A stretch of 43,975 nucleotides of DNA, taken from an uncultured Verrucomicrobiota bacterium. GTDB lineage: Bacteria; Verrucomicrobiota; Verrucomicrobiia; Opitutales; Opitutaceae. A model generated the notes under the pieces. The model saw only the letters and a program-made list of their open reading frames with translations, was not told the DNA's origin and did no database searches. Where the stretch lies: NCBI GenBank assembly GCA_903876795.1, contig CAIRBK010000103.1:1-43975 (forward strand), read 5' to 3'. This document shows positions 26,427 to 37,432 of the stretch, piece by piece (position 1 is the first letter of the stretch; each line of letters starts with the position of its first letter). The translations under genes and the position numbers were made by a program.

Positions 26427-27263
26427 CTAGGGCAACCACGGGAAACGCCGGGCGTCGGGCTTGCGTTTCTCGCGCTGTGCGCCGTGAAACTCCTTGGCCT
26501 CTTCGCTCATGTAATAGAGCAACGTGGCGTTGCCGGCCAGTTCCTGCAATCCGCTCTGGCCATCAACGTCGGCGTTGAAGGCGCTCTTGAGGCAACGGAT
26601 CGCCAGCGGGCTGTGACCCATGATCTCGCGGGCCCACTTGACACCCTCGGCTTCGAGCTCGGCCACGGGGACGACCGTGTTGACGAGCCCCATGTCGAGG
26701 GCCTGTTGGGCGTTATACTGGCGGCAGAGATACCAGATCTCGCGGGCCTTTTTCTGGCCGACGATACGGGCGAGATAGCTGGAGCCGAAACCGCCGTCGA
26801 AGCTGCCCATTTTGGGCCCGACCTGGCCGCAGATGGCGTTGTCGGCCGCGATCGACAGGTCGCACACGATGTGGAGCACGTGACCGCCGCCGATCGCGTA
26901 ACCGGCCACCAGCGCGATCACGACCTTGGGCATCGAGCGGATGAGCTTCTGCACGTCGAGGATGTTGAGCCGGGGTACGCCGTCGCCGCCCACGTAGCCG
27001 GCATGACCGCGCACGCTCTGGTCGCCCCCGGCGCAGAAGGCGTATTTCCCGTCGGTGTGAGGCCCCGCCCCCGTCAGCAAGACCACGCCGACGGAGAGGT
27101 CCTCGCGGGCGTCGATGAGCGCGTCGTGCATCTCCATGACCGTCTCGGGCCGGAAGGCGTTGCGCTTCTCGGGGCGGTTGATGGTGATTTTCGCGATGCC
27201 CTCGGCCTTGTGGTAGAGGATGTCGGTGTAGGTCTTGGCTGCTTTCCAAGCGGGGAGACTCAT
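26427..27263 (-). CDS. menB: 1,4-dihydroxy-2-naphthoyl-CoA synthase
   Basis: The 278-residue crotonase-fold enzyme closes the second ring in menaquinone synthesis. Diagnostic segments are [20 protein letters not shown], the oxyanion-hole region [14 protein letters not shown], the [20 protein letters not shown] stretch and the C-terminal [13 protein letters not shown]. MenB proteins with the GSFDGG form usually depend on bound bicarbonate. ATG 27263 precedes the conserved [15 protein letters not shown]. It diverges from kup. menD lies about 3.2 kb away on the same strand, so the menaquinone genes are close but not contiguous. Confidence 0.96.
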   Translation of the reverse strand: MSLPAWKAAKTYTDILYHKAEGIAKITINRPEKRNAFRPETVMEMHDALIDAREDLSVGVVLLTGAGPHTDGKYAFCAGGDQSVRGHAGYVGGDGVPRLNILDVQKLIRSMPKVVIALVAGYAIGGGHVLHIVCDLSIAADNAICGQVGPKMGSFDGGFGSSYLARIVGQKKAREIWYLCRQYNAQQALDMGLVNTVVPVAELEAEGVKWAREIMGHSPLAIRCLKSAFNADVDGQSGLQELAGNATLLYYMSEEAKEFHGAQREKRKPDARRFPWLP

Positions 27264-27389
27264 GGTCGAAAAACGATGCAGCCACCCCGGGACTCGTCAA
27301 CCGGCGGGATGCCTGCAAACCAAAAATCAGCGTGTCCAAAATCAACTGGTGCGCACATCGGTATTATGCGAGTTTGGCCGTCTTCATAC

Positions 27390-29276
27390 ATGCAAAAATC
27401 CCAAGAACCCGTGTCCAAGGCCACCCACGCGACCCTTTGCCTGGGAGCCTTGGGAGTTGTTTTCGGCGATATCGGCACGAGCCCGCTTTACACCATGCGC
27501 GAGTGTCTCGCCCATCTCCCGCCGGTGGACCGAGCGACCGGGGTTCTGGGCATCCTTTCCCTGATGTTCTGGGCGCTCACCTTCATCGTGAGCTTCAAGT
27601 ATCTGATGTATGTGACCAAGGCCGATAATCGCGGCGAGGGCGGTATCTTTGCGCTGCTTGCGCTGAGCCATAAGCGCAACTCCGACCGTCGCGGCCTGGG
27701 CGTGACCGCCATCATCATCCTTCTTGGGGCGGCCCTGCTTTATGGCGACGGCATCATCACTCCGGCCATCTCGGTGCTGGGCGCGGCCGAGGGTTTCAAG
27801 AGCTTCCTGCCGGGCCTGACCCAACATTCCATCGTGATGATCGCCGTGGTGATTCTGGCGGGCCTGTTTTTGATCCAGAGCAAGGGCACCAAGGCCATCG
27901 GCACGATCTTCGGTCCGGTCATGTTTCTTTGGTTCTTTTCACTGGGAGTCCTGGGTCTCTGGCACCTCGTGCAGAACCCCGAAGTCCTCAAGGCGATCAA
28001 CCCGCTTTATGGTTATCGGCTGCTGGCCGACCACCCGCGGTTCGCCGGGGGGCTGCTTGGCGCCATCGTGTTGACGGTGACGGGCGCGGAGGCGCTCTAT
28101 GCCGACATGGGGCACTTTGGCCGTCGCTACATTTCCTTGGCGTGGTACGGGTTGGCCTGCCCCGGCTTACTGTTCAACTATTTCGGGCAAGGCGCCTGGG
28201 CGATCCGCAATCCCGAGAGTCCCGAGAATCCGTTTTTCGCGCTCGCCCCCGACGGTCCGCTGCAAATCGGTTTGGTCATCCTGTCGATTCTCGCCGCGAT
28301 CATCGCCAGCCAGGCGCTGATATCGGGGACGTTTTCGCTCACACGCCAGGCGATCCAGCTCGGTTATTTTCCCCGCCTGAAAATCCTCCACACCAACGCC
28401 GCCCACGAGGGGCAGATTTACATTCCGCTGATCAACTGGGCGCTGGCGATCGGCTCGATCTGGGTCGTGATCGGCTTCAAGTCGTCCGACGCCCTCGCCG
28501 CCGCCTACGGCATCGCGGTGACCGGCACGATGGCGGTGACGACGTTTGCGTTTTATCGCGTCGTTCGCGGCCGGTGGCACTGGCCGCTCTGGCAGGCGGC
28601 CGGGCTGTGCGGACTCTTTCTTATAGTCGATCTGGCGCTTCTGGGGGCCAACATGCACAAATTCGAGGACGGCGGCTGGTTGCCCGTGGGCATGGCCATC
28701 GCCATGCTCGCGATCATGCACACTTGGAAAAGCGGACGTAACGAAATCCAGGAAAAGGTCTACGGCGGCGCCATCACCGAGCTGGAGCTCTCCCAGGTCG
28801 CCAAGAGCAAAAACATCGTGCGCGTGCCCGGCAGCGCCGTGTTCATGGTGGCCACGCCCAAGGGCACCCCGCTCGCCCTCCTGCACCACCTGAAAGCCAA
28901 CAAGTGCCTCCAGCAAACCGTGGTCCTGCTCACCATCACCACCGAGGAGGTTCCCCATGTGGACGACGAGGAGCGCATGACGCTCGAATGCATGGGCGAG
29001 GGCATCTGGCGCGCCGTCGGTCGCTACGGTTACATGGAATCTCCGTCCGTCGGCAAACTCGTCGATCGCATCCGCGCGCAAGGGGTGCCGGTCTCCCAGC
29101 ACGGCACGACCTATTATTTCAACCGCGAGATGATCATCACGGGGGGCAATGCCAAGATGTTCGAGTGGCAAAAGTCGCTCTACGCCTTCCTCAGCCGCAA
29201 TGCCCGCCCGGTGAAGGATTACTATCAAATCCTGCCGACGCAGATCATCGAGATCGGCCTCCCGGTGCAGCTGTAA
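27390..29276 (+). CDS. kup: Low-affinity potassium uptake protein Kup
   Basis: The 628-residue membrane protein imports K+ with protons. The family opening LCLGALGVVFGDIGTSPLYT comes shortly after the start, followed by about 12 membrane segments. Other hallmarks are LLYGDGIITPAISVLGAAEG, TGAEALYADMGHFG and IPLINWALAIGSI. A hydrophilic C-terminal region of about 180 residues follows. The frame is open far upstream, antisense to menB, so ATG 27390 (MQKSQEPVSKAT) is chosen; ATG 27366 and GTG 27411 are alternatives. TATTAT at 27362-27367 could be a -10 but lacks a good -35. Confidence 0.96.
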   Translation: MQKSQEPVSKATHATLCLGALGVVFGDIGTSPLYTMRECLAHLPPVDRATGVLGILSLMFWALTFIVSFKYLMYVTKADNRGEGGIFALLALSHKRNSDRRGLGVTAIIILLGAALLYGDGIITPAISVLGAAEGFKSFLPGLTQHSIVMIAVVILAGLFLIQSKGTKAIGTIFGPVMFLWFFSLGVLGLWHLVQNPEVLKAINPLYGYRLLADHPRFAGGLLGAIVLTVTGAEALYADMGHFGRRYISLAWYGLACPGLLFNYFGQGAWAIRNPESPENPFFALAPDGPLQIGLVILSILAAIIASQALISGTFSLTRQAIQLGYFPRLKILHTNAAHEGQIYIPLINWALAIGSIWVVIGFKSSDALAAAYGIAVTGTMAVTTFAFYRVVRGRWHWPLWQAAGLCGLFLIVDLALLGANMHKFEDGGWLPVGMAIAMLAIMHTWKSGRNEIQEKVYGGAITELELSQVAKSKNIVRVPGSAVFMVATPKGTPLALLHHLKANKCLQQTVVLLTITTEEVPHVDDEERMTLECMGEGIWRAVGRYGYMESPSVGKLVDRIRAQGVPVSQHGTTYYFNREMIITGGNAKMFEWQKSLYAFLSRNARPVKDYYQILPTQIIEIGLPVQL

Positions 29277-29340
29277 ACCGTGACGGCGTCCTGGCCCGCT
29301 CCCGACGGCGTTCTGGCCCGCAACCTGCACGCGACCTCCG

Positions 29341-30519
29341 ATGACGCCAACCGCCGCCGAGCCCGCCGCCGCCCATGAGAGAGCTTGGGCCTGGCTGCTC
29401 GGGCTGCACGGTCTGGCGCTGATGGCCGTGTTTCCGCTTGGACCTCAGGAAGCCCGGCTCTGGCACCCGGGCGTGAGCGGCGTGGCCGCCATGGTCGCGG
29501 CCTTTCCCGCCGCCGCGTTGGCTGCGGGGCTTGTTGCCCGACGGCTTGTTCGCCTGCCCGCCACTCCGCGCGCCTGCACCGTGCTTGCCATGCTCGGCCT
29601 CCTGCCCTCCGTGCTTTCGACGGGTTACACATCGTTTTTAATCGCCCGCGTGATCGCAGGACTCGTGGCCGGTGTCAGTGTGGTGGCGATCCACCGGCAA
29701 CTGTACGCCAGTGCCGATCCGCTCGTGGGTCGGCGGATGGGACGCATCGTCGCTTTCGGGATGCCTGTCAGCGTGCTCTCCGCCACGCTGCTGGACTGGC
29801 GGGCGGTCAGCGCGCCCATTCTCATCGCGCTCGGCTGGCTCCTGACTCGCGCTCCAAGCTCGACCCGACCCGCAAACGCCTCCCGCGAAGCTCGGGCACA
29901 TGCGCCGGGCGAGACTGCGCCGGCCGCCGTGTTGACGACAGGCGCGTTAACATTCGTGAGTGCCTCCTACCTCACGGTGTTGTCAGGCTTTCTCGTCTTC
30001 AACGCCGGCCATCGCGAGCTGCTCATCTCGGCGGTGCTTTTGACCGGCGCGTTGCTCGGTCTGGCCGTGCCGGTGATCTTGGCGCGATTCACGGCGCGGA
30101 CGAACCTCCTGACCGCGTGGCACGCCACGATGGCGGTTTCGGCCGCAGGTTTGGTCGGTTTGCTGGCGTTGCGCGATCCCCTGCCCGCCGGGCAATCGGT
30201 GGGATTGATCGCCGCGTTTCTGGCTCTCAACACTGCCCGTCACGGGGCACTGGCCGCGTTGACGAGACCGCATCTCGACGCCGACGGGCTGCCGGCGCAT
30301 CGCGTCCGCATGCAGTTGGCCCACTACGCCGGATGCGCACTGGGAGCGGTGGCGGCGTGTCTCTGCATCCACCCCACGTCTACGGGCACCCTGGCAGGTA
30401 TGCCGGCCCTGTTGGTCATCTCGCTGGCGGCGGGCGTGGTCGCGGTGTTCGCGGGCCGGACGCTCGCTCAGCCCAAGGCGTCGCCGGCCGCCGCCGCCGC
30501 CTCGCCCAGCAACCGCTGA
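29341..30519 (+). CDS. MFS-like transporter
   Basis: The 392-residue protein has about 12 hydrophobic segments in two halves joined by a hydrophilic linker around residues 175-200 (PSSTRPANASREARAHAPGE). This is the layout of a major facilitator superfamily carrier. In the first half, FLIARVIAGLVAGVSVVAIH resembles the MFS helix-4 region and the loop VGRRMGRIVAFGMPVSVL follows. Substrate cannot be inferred. ATG 29341 is 64 bases after the kup stop. Its last 52 bases overlap the 3' end of the convergent menD gene, and the overlap encodes Ala/Ser-rich tails in both proteins. Confidence 0.8.
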   Translation: MTPTAAEPAAAHERAWAWLLGLHGLALMAVFPLGPQEARLWHPGVSGVAAMVAAFPAAALAAGLVARRLVRLPATPRACTVLAMLGLLPSVLSTGYTSFLIARVIAGLVAGVSVVAIHRQLYASADPLVGRRMGRIVAFGMPVSVLSATLLDWRAVSAPILIALGWLLTRAPSSTRPANASREARAHAPGETAPAAVLTTGALTFVSASYLTVLSGFLVFNAGHRELLISAVLLTGALLGLAVPVILARFTARTNLLTAWHATMAVSAAGLVGLLALRDPLPAGQSVGLIAAFLALNTARHGALAALTRPHLDADGLPAHRVRMQLAHYAGCALGAVAACLCIHPTSTGTLAGMPALLVISLAAGVVAVFAGRTLAQPKASPAAAAASPSNR

Positions 30520-32198
30520 CGCGTGGCCGCATCCAGGGTGCGGTCGGTGCGCACCTCGATCAGCCGCAAGCCCGGCTCCTCCGACTGAGTTTGCAGCGCC
30601 ACGCGCAGCGCGGCCGGCGTGTCCACCGTTTGATGCGGCACCGCGTAGGCGGCGCAGAGGCGTCCAAAATCCACCTGCTGCGGCGTCGCCCAGTATTCCT
30701 CGAACGGCGGGTCGAACTTCGCCACCGGCAGGTGCCCGAAAATGCCGCCGCCGCGATTATTGATCACGACGACCGTGAGCGAGCCGCGCAGCTTCGGCGC
30801 GATGAGGAAGCCGTTTGTGTCATGCAGCAGCGCGAGGTCCCCGGTGAGCAGCACGGCGGGTTGCCCGGCGTGGGCGACACCGAGCGCGGTCGAGAGGGTG
30901 CCGTCGATGCCGTTGGCTCCGCGGTTGGCCAATACGCGCGGGCCGTCGGTGCGCACCGGGGCGAAATACTCCAGGTCGCGCACCGGCATGCTGCTGGCGA
31001 CGAAGAGCACCTGGCCGTCGCTCAACACCTCGGTCACCGCACGGGTGAACGTTCCCTCGAAACGCGGCGCGGCGGCCAGCTTGGCCAACGCCCCCTGGGC
31101 GGCGGCTTCCGCGCGCGCCCATTGCGCCGACCATTCTGTCGGGGCCGCCGTCCAATCGGCGGCGACGCGGTCGAGTTCCCCGGGCGAAAGCCGCAACGTG
31201 ATCGTGCGACCGTGCAGACCGTCCCGGTTTCCCGCCTTGGCAGTGATCTGCACCACCTGCGGATCGTGCGCCCCCAGCCATTGGCGCAGGGCTTTGCTGG
31301 TGGGAATCTCTCCGAGGATAAACACCCAGTCGGGGCGCAACGTCTCCGCCGCCCTGCGGTCACGCAGAATCGCGTCGTACGCCGCGACCACCACGCCCGC
31401 ACCGTCGCCGCGCAGCCGCGCCGGCGAAAGCGCATCGGCCAAGACCGGCCAACCGCGCGCCGCCGCCCAGCGCCCGATCGCCGCGTGGGGCCAGTCATTG
31501 CCGGCTATCACAGCCACCCGACCGGAGGACAAAACAGGTCCGACCGGCGAACCCGCAACCACCGCGACCGCGCCAGCCTCGGGCCGGTTGAAAAACGCCT
31601 CCCAATCGCCGGCCCCGGCCAATCCCGCCGCACTGCCGTCCTCGATCGGCGGCAACGGATCGCGAAAAGGTGCGTTCAGGTGAACCGGTCCTTCTGCCGC
31701 GCGTTCGACGGCGTGCGCCACGGTCTGCCGCAGGTAACGGAGCGTCGCCAAGCTCGCCTCCGGCACGGCCAACTCGTGGTAAAACCCCGCGAAGCCGCCG
31801 AAAAGTTTTTGTTGGTCGATGGTCTGGCCCGAGGCGCAATCCCGAAGTTCAGGCGGTCGATCCGCCGTGATCACCACGAGCGGCACGGCGCTTTCCCGGG
31901 CCTCGATCACCGCCGGCAAATAATGCGCGCCGGCCGTCCCGCTGGTGCACACCAACACCACCGGAAAACCCGTCTGTTTCGCCAGCCCGAGCGCAAAAAA
32001 AGCCGCCGATCGCTCGTCCAGGACCGGCGTTGTCGCGATGTCCGGATGCCGGACCAGCGCCATGGTCAGCGGCGTTGATCGGGAGCCGGGCGAGATCACC
32101 GCATGTTTCACCCCGCGCCGCGCCAGCGTTTCGGCCAGCACGGAGCACCACAAGGTGTTGGTGTTGCGGAAATCCAGGGGTGTCATCACCGCCACCAT
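30468..32198 (-). CDS. menD: 2-succinyl-5-enolpyruvyl-6-hydroxy-3-cyclohexene-1-carboxylate synthase
   Basis: The 576-residue thiamine-diphosphate enzyme joins isochorismate and 2-oxoglutarate in menaquinone synthesis. The N-terminal part has [35 protein letters not shown] and [17 protein letters not shown], standard for MenD. The cofactor-binding C-terminal part has [13 protein letters not shown] and [19 protein letters not shown] 32198 has a GGGGTGG-like ribosome site; ATG 32186 ([11 protein letters not shown]) is an equally good family start. It diverges from purL, sharing a 93-base promoter region, and converges with the MFS-like gene, overlapping it by 52 bases. Confidence 0.95.
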   Translation of the reverse strand: MVAVMTPLDFRNTNTLWCSVLAETLARRGVKHAVISPGSRSTPLTMALVRHPDIATTPVLDERSAAFFALGLAKQTGFPVVLVCTSGTAGAHYLPAVIEARESAVPLVVITADRPPELRDCASGQTIDQQKLFGGFAGFYHELAVPEASLATLRYLRQTVAHAVERAAEGPVHLNAPFRDPLPPIEDGSAAGLAGAGDWEAFFNRPEAGAVAVVAGSPVGPVLSSGRVAVIAGNDWPHAAIGRWAAARGWPVLADALSPARLRGDGAGVVVAAYDAILRDRRAAETLRPDWVFILGEIPTSKALRQWLGAHDPQVVQITAKAGNRDGLHGRTITLRLSPGELDRVAADWTAAPTEWSAQWARAEAAAQGALAKLAAAPRFEGTFTRAVTEVLSDGQVLFVASSMPVRDLEYFAPVRTDGPRVLANRGANGIDGTLSTALGVAHAGQPAVLLTGDLALLHDTNGFLIAPKLRGSLTVVVINNRGGGIFGHLPVAKFDPPFEEYWATPQQVDFGRLCAAYAVPHQTVDTPAALRVALQTQSEEPGLRLIEVRTDRTLDAATRQRLLGEAAAAAGDALG

Positions 32199-32291
32199 GC
32201 ATCCACCCCGCCGGCGGGCAACACGCTTGTGATTTTCCCTATCGCCAAGCCGTCCCGCTCCCTGTTCAGATGCGAGCCCTTTTTTTTGACC

Positions 32292-35200
32292 ATGTTGATC
32301 CTCCGCGGCTCCTCCGCCCTCTCCGACTTCCGCCTCAACAAGTTGCTCAACGATCTCGTCGCCGCCGGCCTGCCCGCGCGCGCCGTCTCGGCGGAGTTTG
32401 TCCATGTCGCGGAGCTCACCGGCGAGCTCGCTTCCGCCCAGCGCGAGGTCCTCGAAAAACTGCTCACCTACGGCCCCACCCGCGCCGCCGCCGCCGTCAC
32501 CGGCCGCTCCTTCGTTGTCGCGCCCCGCCCAGGAACCATTTCACCGTGGTCATCGAAGGCCACCGACATCGCCCACATCTGCGGTCTCGCCGCCGTCAAG
32601 CGCATCGAACGCGTCATCGCCTACACGATCGACTTCGCGTCCGCTGTTCTCAACGCCGGCGAGGAGGCCATCCTCCGCGCCAAGCTCCACGACCGCATGA
32701 CGCAGGTCGTGCTGGACAACCTCGAAGCCTGCGACGCCCTTTTCAGCCACGAGTCCCCCCGTCCCATGTCCAGCGTGCCGGTGCTCGCCAGGGGCCGCGC
32801 CGCTCTTGTCGAGGCCAACACCTCCCTCGGCCTCGCGCTGGCGGACGACGAGATCGACTATCTCGTCAAGGCCTTCACCGGCCTGAAACGCGACCCGAAC
32901 GACATCGAGTTGATGATGTTTGCGCAGGCGAACTCCGAACACTGCCGCCACAAGATTTTCAACGCCACCTGGGACATCGACGGACAGCCCCAAGACAAGT
33001 CGCTGTTCCAGATGATCAAGAACACCTACAACCTCCACAGCGAGGGCATCCTCTCCGCCTACAAGGACAACGCCGCCGTCCTCGCCGGAACCGTCGGAGG
33101 TCGTTTCTACATCGATCCCCGGACCGGCGAATACGCCGCGCACCAGGAACCGATCCACATCCTTTGCAAGGTCGAGACGCACAACCACCCGACCGCGATC
33201 TCCCCGTGGGCCGGCGCGGCCACCGGCTCCGGCGGAGAGATCCGTGACGAGGGCGCCACCGGCCGCGGCTCCAAGCCCAAGGCCGGACTCTGCGGTTTCA
33301 CCGTCTCCAACCTCAAGCTCCCCGGCGCCGTCCAGCCTTGGGAAAAAGACTTCGGGAAACCCGCCCGCATCGTCTCTCCGCTCGACATCATGATCGACGG
33401 CCCGCTCGGCGCCGCCGCCTTCAACAACGAGTTCGGCCGTCCCAACATCAACGGCTACTTCCGCACCTACGAGGCCGAGGTCCCCTCGCCCGCCGGTGAA
33501 AACGCCACCGAGCTTCGCGGTTACCACAAGCCCATCATGCTCGCCGGCGGCCTGGGCAACATCCAGGAAGGCCACATCAAGAAGGGCGACATCCTCCCCG
33601 GCGACCACCTCATCGTCCTCGGCGGTCCCGCCATGTTGATCGGCCTCGGCGGCGGCGCGGCTTCGTCGATGGCCAGCGGCCACGGCGACGAGGACCTCGA
33701 TTTCGCCTCCGTGCAGCGCGACAACGCCGAGATGGAGCGCCGCTGCCAGGAGGTCATCGACCGCTGCTGGGCATTGGGCGCGGAGAATCCCATTTCCTTC
33801 ATCCACGACGTCGGTGCCGGCGGTATTTCCAACGCCCTGCCCGAGCTCGTCAACGACGGCGGCCGCGGCGGCAAATTCGACCTGCGCCAGGTCCCCAACG
33901 ACGAGCCCGGCATGGCCCCGCACGAGATCTGGTGCAACGAGTCCCAGGAGCGCTACGTCCTCGCCGTGCCGCCCTCGCGCATCGAGACGTTCAAGGCCCT
34001 CTGCGCCCGCGAGCGCTGCCCGTTCGCCATCGTCGGCACCGCCACGGAGGAGAAGCGTCTCGTCCTCGAAGACCCGCATTTCAACAACACGCCCATCGAT
34101 CTCCCCCTCGACGTGCTCCTCGGCAAACCGCCGCGCATGCACCGTGTCGCGCACACCCTCGCCCGCCCGCAGCACGCGCTCGACCTCGGTGACCTCACTC
34201 TGGCCGATGCCGTCCGCCGCGTGCTCATCCACCCGACCGTTGCCGACAAGACGTTCCTCATCTCCATCGGCGACCGCACCGTCACCGGCCTGATCCACCG
34301 CGACCAGATGGTCGGCCCGTGGCAGGTGCCCGTGGCCGACTGCGCCGTCACCGCCGCCGCCTTCGACGTGTACACCGGCGAAGCCATGTCGATGGGCGAA
34401 CGCACGCCCGTCGCCGTCAACAACGCGGCCGCCTCCGCCCGTCTAGCCGTCGGCGAGGCCCTCACCAACCTCGCCGCCGCCCAGGTCGGCGACCTCGGCA
34501 AGGTCAACCTCTCCGCCAACTGGATGGCCGCCCCCGCCCTCCCCGGCGACGGCGCCGACCTCTACGCCGCCGTCAAGGCCGTCGGCATAGAGCTCTGCCC
34601 CGCGCTCGGCATCACCATCCCCGTCGGCAAGGACTCGATGTCCATGTCCAGCGTCTGGAAGGACGCCGCCACCGGCGACCAGAGACGTGTCACCGCCCCG
34701 ACCTCGCTCATCGTCTCGGCCTTCGCGCCCGTGGCCGACATCCGCCTCTCGCTCACGCCCCAACTCATCACCGACGCCGGCGACACCGCGTTGCTCCTGA
34801 TCGATCTCGGCCAGGGCAAAAACCGCCTCGGCGGCTCCATCCTCGCCCAGGTCGTTTCGCAGACCGGCGAAGCCACGCCCGACGTGGACAGCCCGCATCT
34901 CCTCAAGGGCCTCTGGAACGCCATCCAGCAACTCGGCCGCGAGCAGAAGCTCCTCGCCTACCACGACCGCTCCGACGGCGGCCTGCTCGCCACCATCGCC
35001 GAGATGGCCTTCGCCGGCCACACAGGCGTGGACCTGGAGATCCCCGCCAGCCACAGCGCGTTCTCCGCTCTTTTCAGCGAAGAACTCGGCGCCGTCATCC
35101 AGGTCAAGGCCGACGACCTCGATCATGTCTCCGGCGTGTTGCGCAGCCACGGACTCAAGACGTGCGTCAGCCTCATCGGCACGCTCAACCCCCATCAAGC

Positions 35201-36197
35201 CCTCCGCATCAAGCGAGGCGGCCAGGAGATTTATAACGAGAGCCTCGCCAGGCTCCGCGACACTTGGTCCGACGTCACCCGCCGCATTGCCGGCCTGCGC
35301 GACAACCCCGCCTGCGCCGAGCTGGAGCACGCCCTCCGCCTCGACCGCGCCAACCCCGGCCTCACCCCCAAAGTCATCTTCGACTACACCGCCGCGCCCG
35401 CCTTCACCGGCAAAGCGCGTCCGCCCATCGCCATCCTCCGCGAACAAGGTGTCAACGGCCAGATCGAGATGGCCGCCGCCTTCACCCGCGCCGGCTTCAA
35501 GGCCGCGGATGTTCACATGACCGACATCCTCTCCGGCCGCGTTTCGCTGAAGGATTTCCGCGGCCTCGTCGCCTGCGGCGGCTTCAGCTACGGCGATGTG
35601 CTCGGCGCCGGCGGCGGCTGGGCCAAGAGCGTGCTCTTTAATCCCCGCGCCCGCGACGAGTTCTCCGCGTTCTTCGCCCGCGACGACGCCTTCGCGCTCG
35701 GCGTCTGCAACGGCTGCCAGATGATGAGCAACCTCCACGGCATCATCCCCGGCGCCGAGGGCTGGCCGCGCTTCGTGCAAAACCAGTCCGAGCGCTTCGA
35801 GGCCCGCGTCGCCTCGCTCAGGATCGAGCAGAGCCCCAGCATCCTCTTCGCCGGCATGGAAGGCTCCGTCCTCCCCATCGCCATCGCCCACGGCGAGGGT
35901 TTCGCGGAGTTCCCGTCGGCCGACGCCGCCGCGGCGTTCAGCACCTCCGGGAAGGTCGCCGCGCGCTACGTGGACAACCACCATCAGGTCACCCGTCACT
36001 ACCCGCTCAACCCCAACGGCAGCCCGCACGGCATGACCGCGCTCACGACCGCCACCGGCCGCGTCACCATCATGATGCCGCACCCCGAGCGCGTCTTCCG
36101 CGCCGTGCAGCAAAGCTGGGCTCCGAAGTCGTGGCTCGCCCACGACAACGCTCCCTGGTCCCGCTTCTTCCAAAACGCCCGTACCTGGGTGGGCTGA
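32292..36197 (+). CDS. purL: Phosphoribosylformylglycinamidine synthase (large single-chain type)
   Basis: The 1301-residue enzyme catalyses the fourth step of purine synthesis, converting FGAR to FGAM with glutamine and ATP. It is the long, single-chain form of Proteobacteria and eukaryotes: an N-terminal PurS-like domain, two PurM-like halves ([20 protein letters not shown], then [20 protein letters not shown]) and a C-terminal glutamine amidotransferase. In the last domain the nucleophile is C1139 (GVCNGCQMM), with AHGEGF and PHPERVFR completing the catalytic set. ATG 32292 is chosen because upstream sequence in the frame is antisense to menD and not conserved. Confidence 0.97.
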   Translation: MLILRGSSALSDFRLNKLLNDLVAAGLPARAVSAEFVHVAELTGELASAQREVLEKLLTYGPTRAAAAVTGRSFVVAPRPGTISPWSSKATDIAHICGLAAVKRIERVIAYTIDFASAVLNAGEEAILRAKLHDRMTQVVLDNLEACDALFSHESPRPMSSVPVLARGRAALVEANTSLGLALADDEIDYLVKAFTGLKRDPNDIELMMFAQANSEHCRHKIFNATWDIDGQPQDKSLFQMIKNTYNLHSEGILSAYKDNAAVLAGTVGGRFYIDPRTGEYAAHQEPIHILCKVETHNHPTAISPWAGAATGSGGEIRDEGATGRGSKPKAGLCGFTVSNLKLPGAVQPWEKDFGKPARIVSPLDIMIDGPLGAAAFNNEFGRPNINGYFRTYEAEVPSPAGENATELRGYHKPIMLAGGLGNIQEGHIKKGDILPGDHLIVLGGPAMLIGLGGGAASSMASGHGDEDLDFASVQRDNAEMERRCQEVIDRCWALGAENPISFIHDVGAGGISNALPELVNDGGRGGKFDLRQVPNDEPGMAPHEIWCNESQERYVLAVPPSRIETFKALCARERCPFAIVGTATEEKRLVLEDPHFNNTPIDLPLDVLLGKPPRMHRVAHTLARPQHALDLGDLTLADAVRRVLIHPTVADKTFLISIGDRTVTGLIHRDQMVGPWQVPVADCAVTAAAFDVYTGEAMSMGERTPVAVNNAAASARLAVGEALTNLAAAQVGDLGKVNLSANWMAAPALPGDGADLYAAVKAVGIELCPALGITIPVGKDSMSMSSVWKDAATGDQRRVTAPTSLIVSAFAPVADIRLSLTPQLITDAGDTALLLIDLGQGKNRLGGSILAQVVSQTGEATPDVDSPHLLKGLWNAIQQLGREQKLLAYHDRSDGGLLATIAEMAFAGHTGVDLEIPASHSAFSALFSEELGAVIQVKADDLDHVSGVLRSHGLKTCVSLIGTLNPHQALRIKRGGQEIYNESLARLRDTWSDVTRRIAGLRDNPACAELEHALRLDRANPGLTPKVIFDYTAAPAFTGKARPPIAILREQGVNGQIEMAAAFTRAGFKAADVHMTDILSGRVSLKDFRGLVACGGFSYGDVLGAGGGWAKSVLFNPRARDEFSAFFARDDAFALGVCNGCQMMSNLHGIIPGAEGWPRFVQNQSERFEARVASLRIEQSPSILFAGMEGSVLPIAIAHGEGFAEFPSADAAAAFSTSGKVAARYVDNHHQVTRHYPLNPNGSPHGMTALTTATGRVTIMMPHPERVFRAVQQSWAPKSWLAHDNAPWSRFFQNARTWVG

Positions 36198-36622
36198 GGC
36201 ACGGACGGAGTTTCGCCCGGGCGCGACCCGGCTTCGGGGCGGATGCCTTCAGCTTGGCGGTTCCGGCCTGCGGCTGGCATCGCCCCGCGGGACGCCGCGC
36301 CTGAAACGTTTAGGCCGAGCGAATCCACCACTGCGGAGCAGCGCGCGCTTCGCGGAGCGCTTCAGGTCGCGCTGAGGGTTTAAACCAAGGTTTTCCGGGT
36401 GGCTGCAAACACAGAACCCACCGTCTCGGTCGTGGGTAGATCGCTGTTCACGCGACCTGATCGACACCCGGTGCACTTACCCGAGCGTTTTTTTTACGCT
36501 TAAGGGACTCTGCCGCATAAAATGAAGAAAAAGTCTCAGTTTCGATTTAACTCGCTCCTCAATGAGCCGAGTTAATTGAGCAACCGTTTCCAGATAAGCC
36601 GCGTTTACCTGAAAGTTACCCG
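36198..36622. other. Intergenic leader between purL and the chemosensory operon
   Basis: This 425-base stretch holds no gene I can support. It contains three symmetric elements: the palindrome GGTTTAAACC (36378-36387), a hairpin ACCCAC/GTGGGT (36416-36437), and the longer hairpin listed separately. The last 150 bases are visibly more AT-rich and are the likely promoter area. No sigma-28-type chemotaxis promoter was found with confidence. Confidence 0.55.
36547..36575 (+). promoter_or_regulatory. Long hairpin/inverted repeat before cheW
   Basis: TTAACTCGCTC pairs with GAGCCGAGTTAA around a CTCAAT loop, giving an 11-bp stem with one bulged C, 48 bases before the cheW start. No T-tract follows, so it is not a terminator; it could be an operator or an mRNA leader structure. 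Confidence 0.5.
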
Positions 36623-37135
36623 ATGCCCCCCCCCGCCCAAGTGCTGACCTTTCTCACCCAAGGCCGCTGGTATGCTTGCGATTTGTTGTGGGTCCGGGAA
36701 ATCCTGCGCAATCCCAAGATCACTCCGGTGGACAAAGCGCATCCCGCAGTCCGCGGCCTGGTGCATCTGCGCGGGCAAATCCTGACCGCCCTCGATCTTG
36801 ATCGCCGCATTGGCCACGGCTCCGCCGCCCGCCCTCCCGTCAAGCGTTGCATTGTTTTCAAAACGGCGACCGACCTGGGCCGGCTTGCCGTGCAACCTCC
36901 CGATGCCGAAGCCGCCGGCGCCGATCTGCTCGGCATCGTCGTTGATGAAATCGGCGACATCATCAGCGGCTCCGCGCAGGTGCTGCCGCCCCCGCCCGAG
37001 ACCCTCTCCGGGCTCGCCCACGAGTGCATCGCCGGCGTCCTCACCCGCCCCGAGGGCCTCACCACGCTTCTCAACATAGGCACCCTCCTCACCGTCCCGT
37101 CACCGGCAGCCACCCCCCATGCAATCCAACCTTAA
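36623..37135 (+). CDS. cheW: CheW-like chemotaxis coupling protein
   Basis: The 170-residue CheW domain links chemoreceptors to the CheA kinase. Typical pieces are VLTFLTQGRWYACDLLWVRE at the N-terminus, then the HPAVRGLVHLRGQILTALDL strand-turn-strand signature, then LLGIVVDEIGDIISG. It is the first gene of a cheW-STAS-cheA-receptor-receptor cluster and overlaps the STAS gene by 17 bases, implying translational coupling. ATG 36623 opens MPPPAQVLTFL. Whether the unit controls flagella, pili or something else cannot be told from this window. Confidence 0.92.
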   Translation: MPPPAQVLTFLTQGRWYACDLLWVREILRNPKITPVDKAHPAVRGLVHLRGQILTALDLDRRIGHGSAARPPVKRCIVFKTATDLGRLAVQPPDAEAAGADLLGIVVDEIGDIISGSAQVLPPPPETLSGLAHECIAGVLTRPEGLTTLLNIGTLLTVPSPAATPHAIQP

Positions 37136-37430
37136 CAACACCACCCTCCGAATCGTTTTCGACGGCGACTTGTTGTCCACCAACGTCGATTCCCTCCGGC
37201 GCGAAATCATCGCGGTTATCGGCAGCCATCCCGGGACCAAGGCCATCGCCGCCGACCTGTCCAACTGCCGCTTGGTCGACTCCAAGGGCGTAAACCTCCT
37301 CATCGCTTTGTTTCGCGAAAGCCAGAACCGGGGCTGGGCCTTTTCGGCCGTAAACCCCACCCCGGATGTCCGCCGCCTGCTGGCCTTGCTCAACCTCACC
37401 GAACGCTTCGGCCTTTCCAACCCCAACTGA
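37119..37430 (+). CDS. STAS-domain anti-anti-sigma-like protein
   Basis: The 103-residue protein is a single STAS domain of the SpoIIAA/RsbV type. The expected phosphorylatable serine is S55 in LVDSKGVNLL, preceded by the strand AIAADLSNC. In classical systems such a domain is controlled by a serine kinase and phosphatase and binds an anti-sigma factor. Here it is embedded between cheW and cheA, so a role inside the chemosensory pathway is likely. No partner kinase or phosphatase is present in the window. Overlap with cheW (17 bases) and a two-base gap to cheA show tight coupling. Confidence 0.88.
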   Translation: MQSNLNNTTLRIVFDGDLLSTNVDSLRREIIAVIGSHPGTKAIAADLSNCRLVDSKGVNLLIALFRESQNRGWAFSAVNPTPDVRRLLALLNLTERFGLSNPN

Positions 37431-37432
37431 CC

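Noticed and set aside
29385-32078. 897-codon plus-strand open frame across the MFS-like gene and menD
   Set aside because: Arg-rich out-of-frame translation of the MFS-like gene followed by antisense of menD. No recognisable protein.
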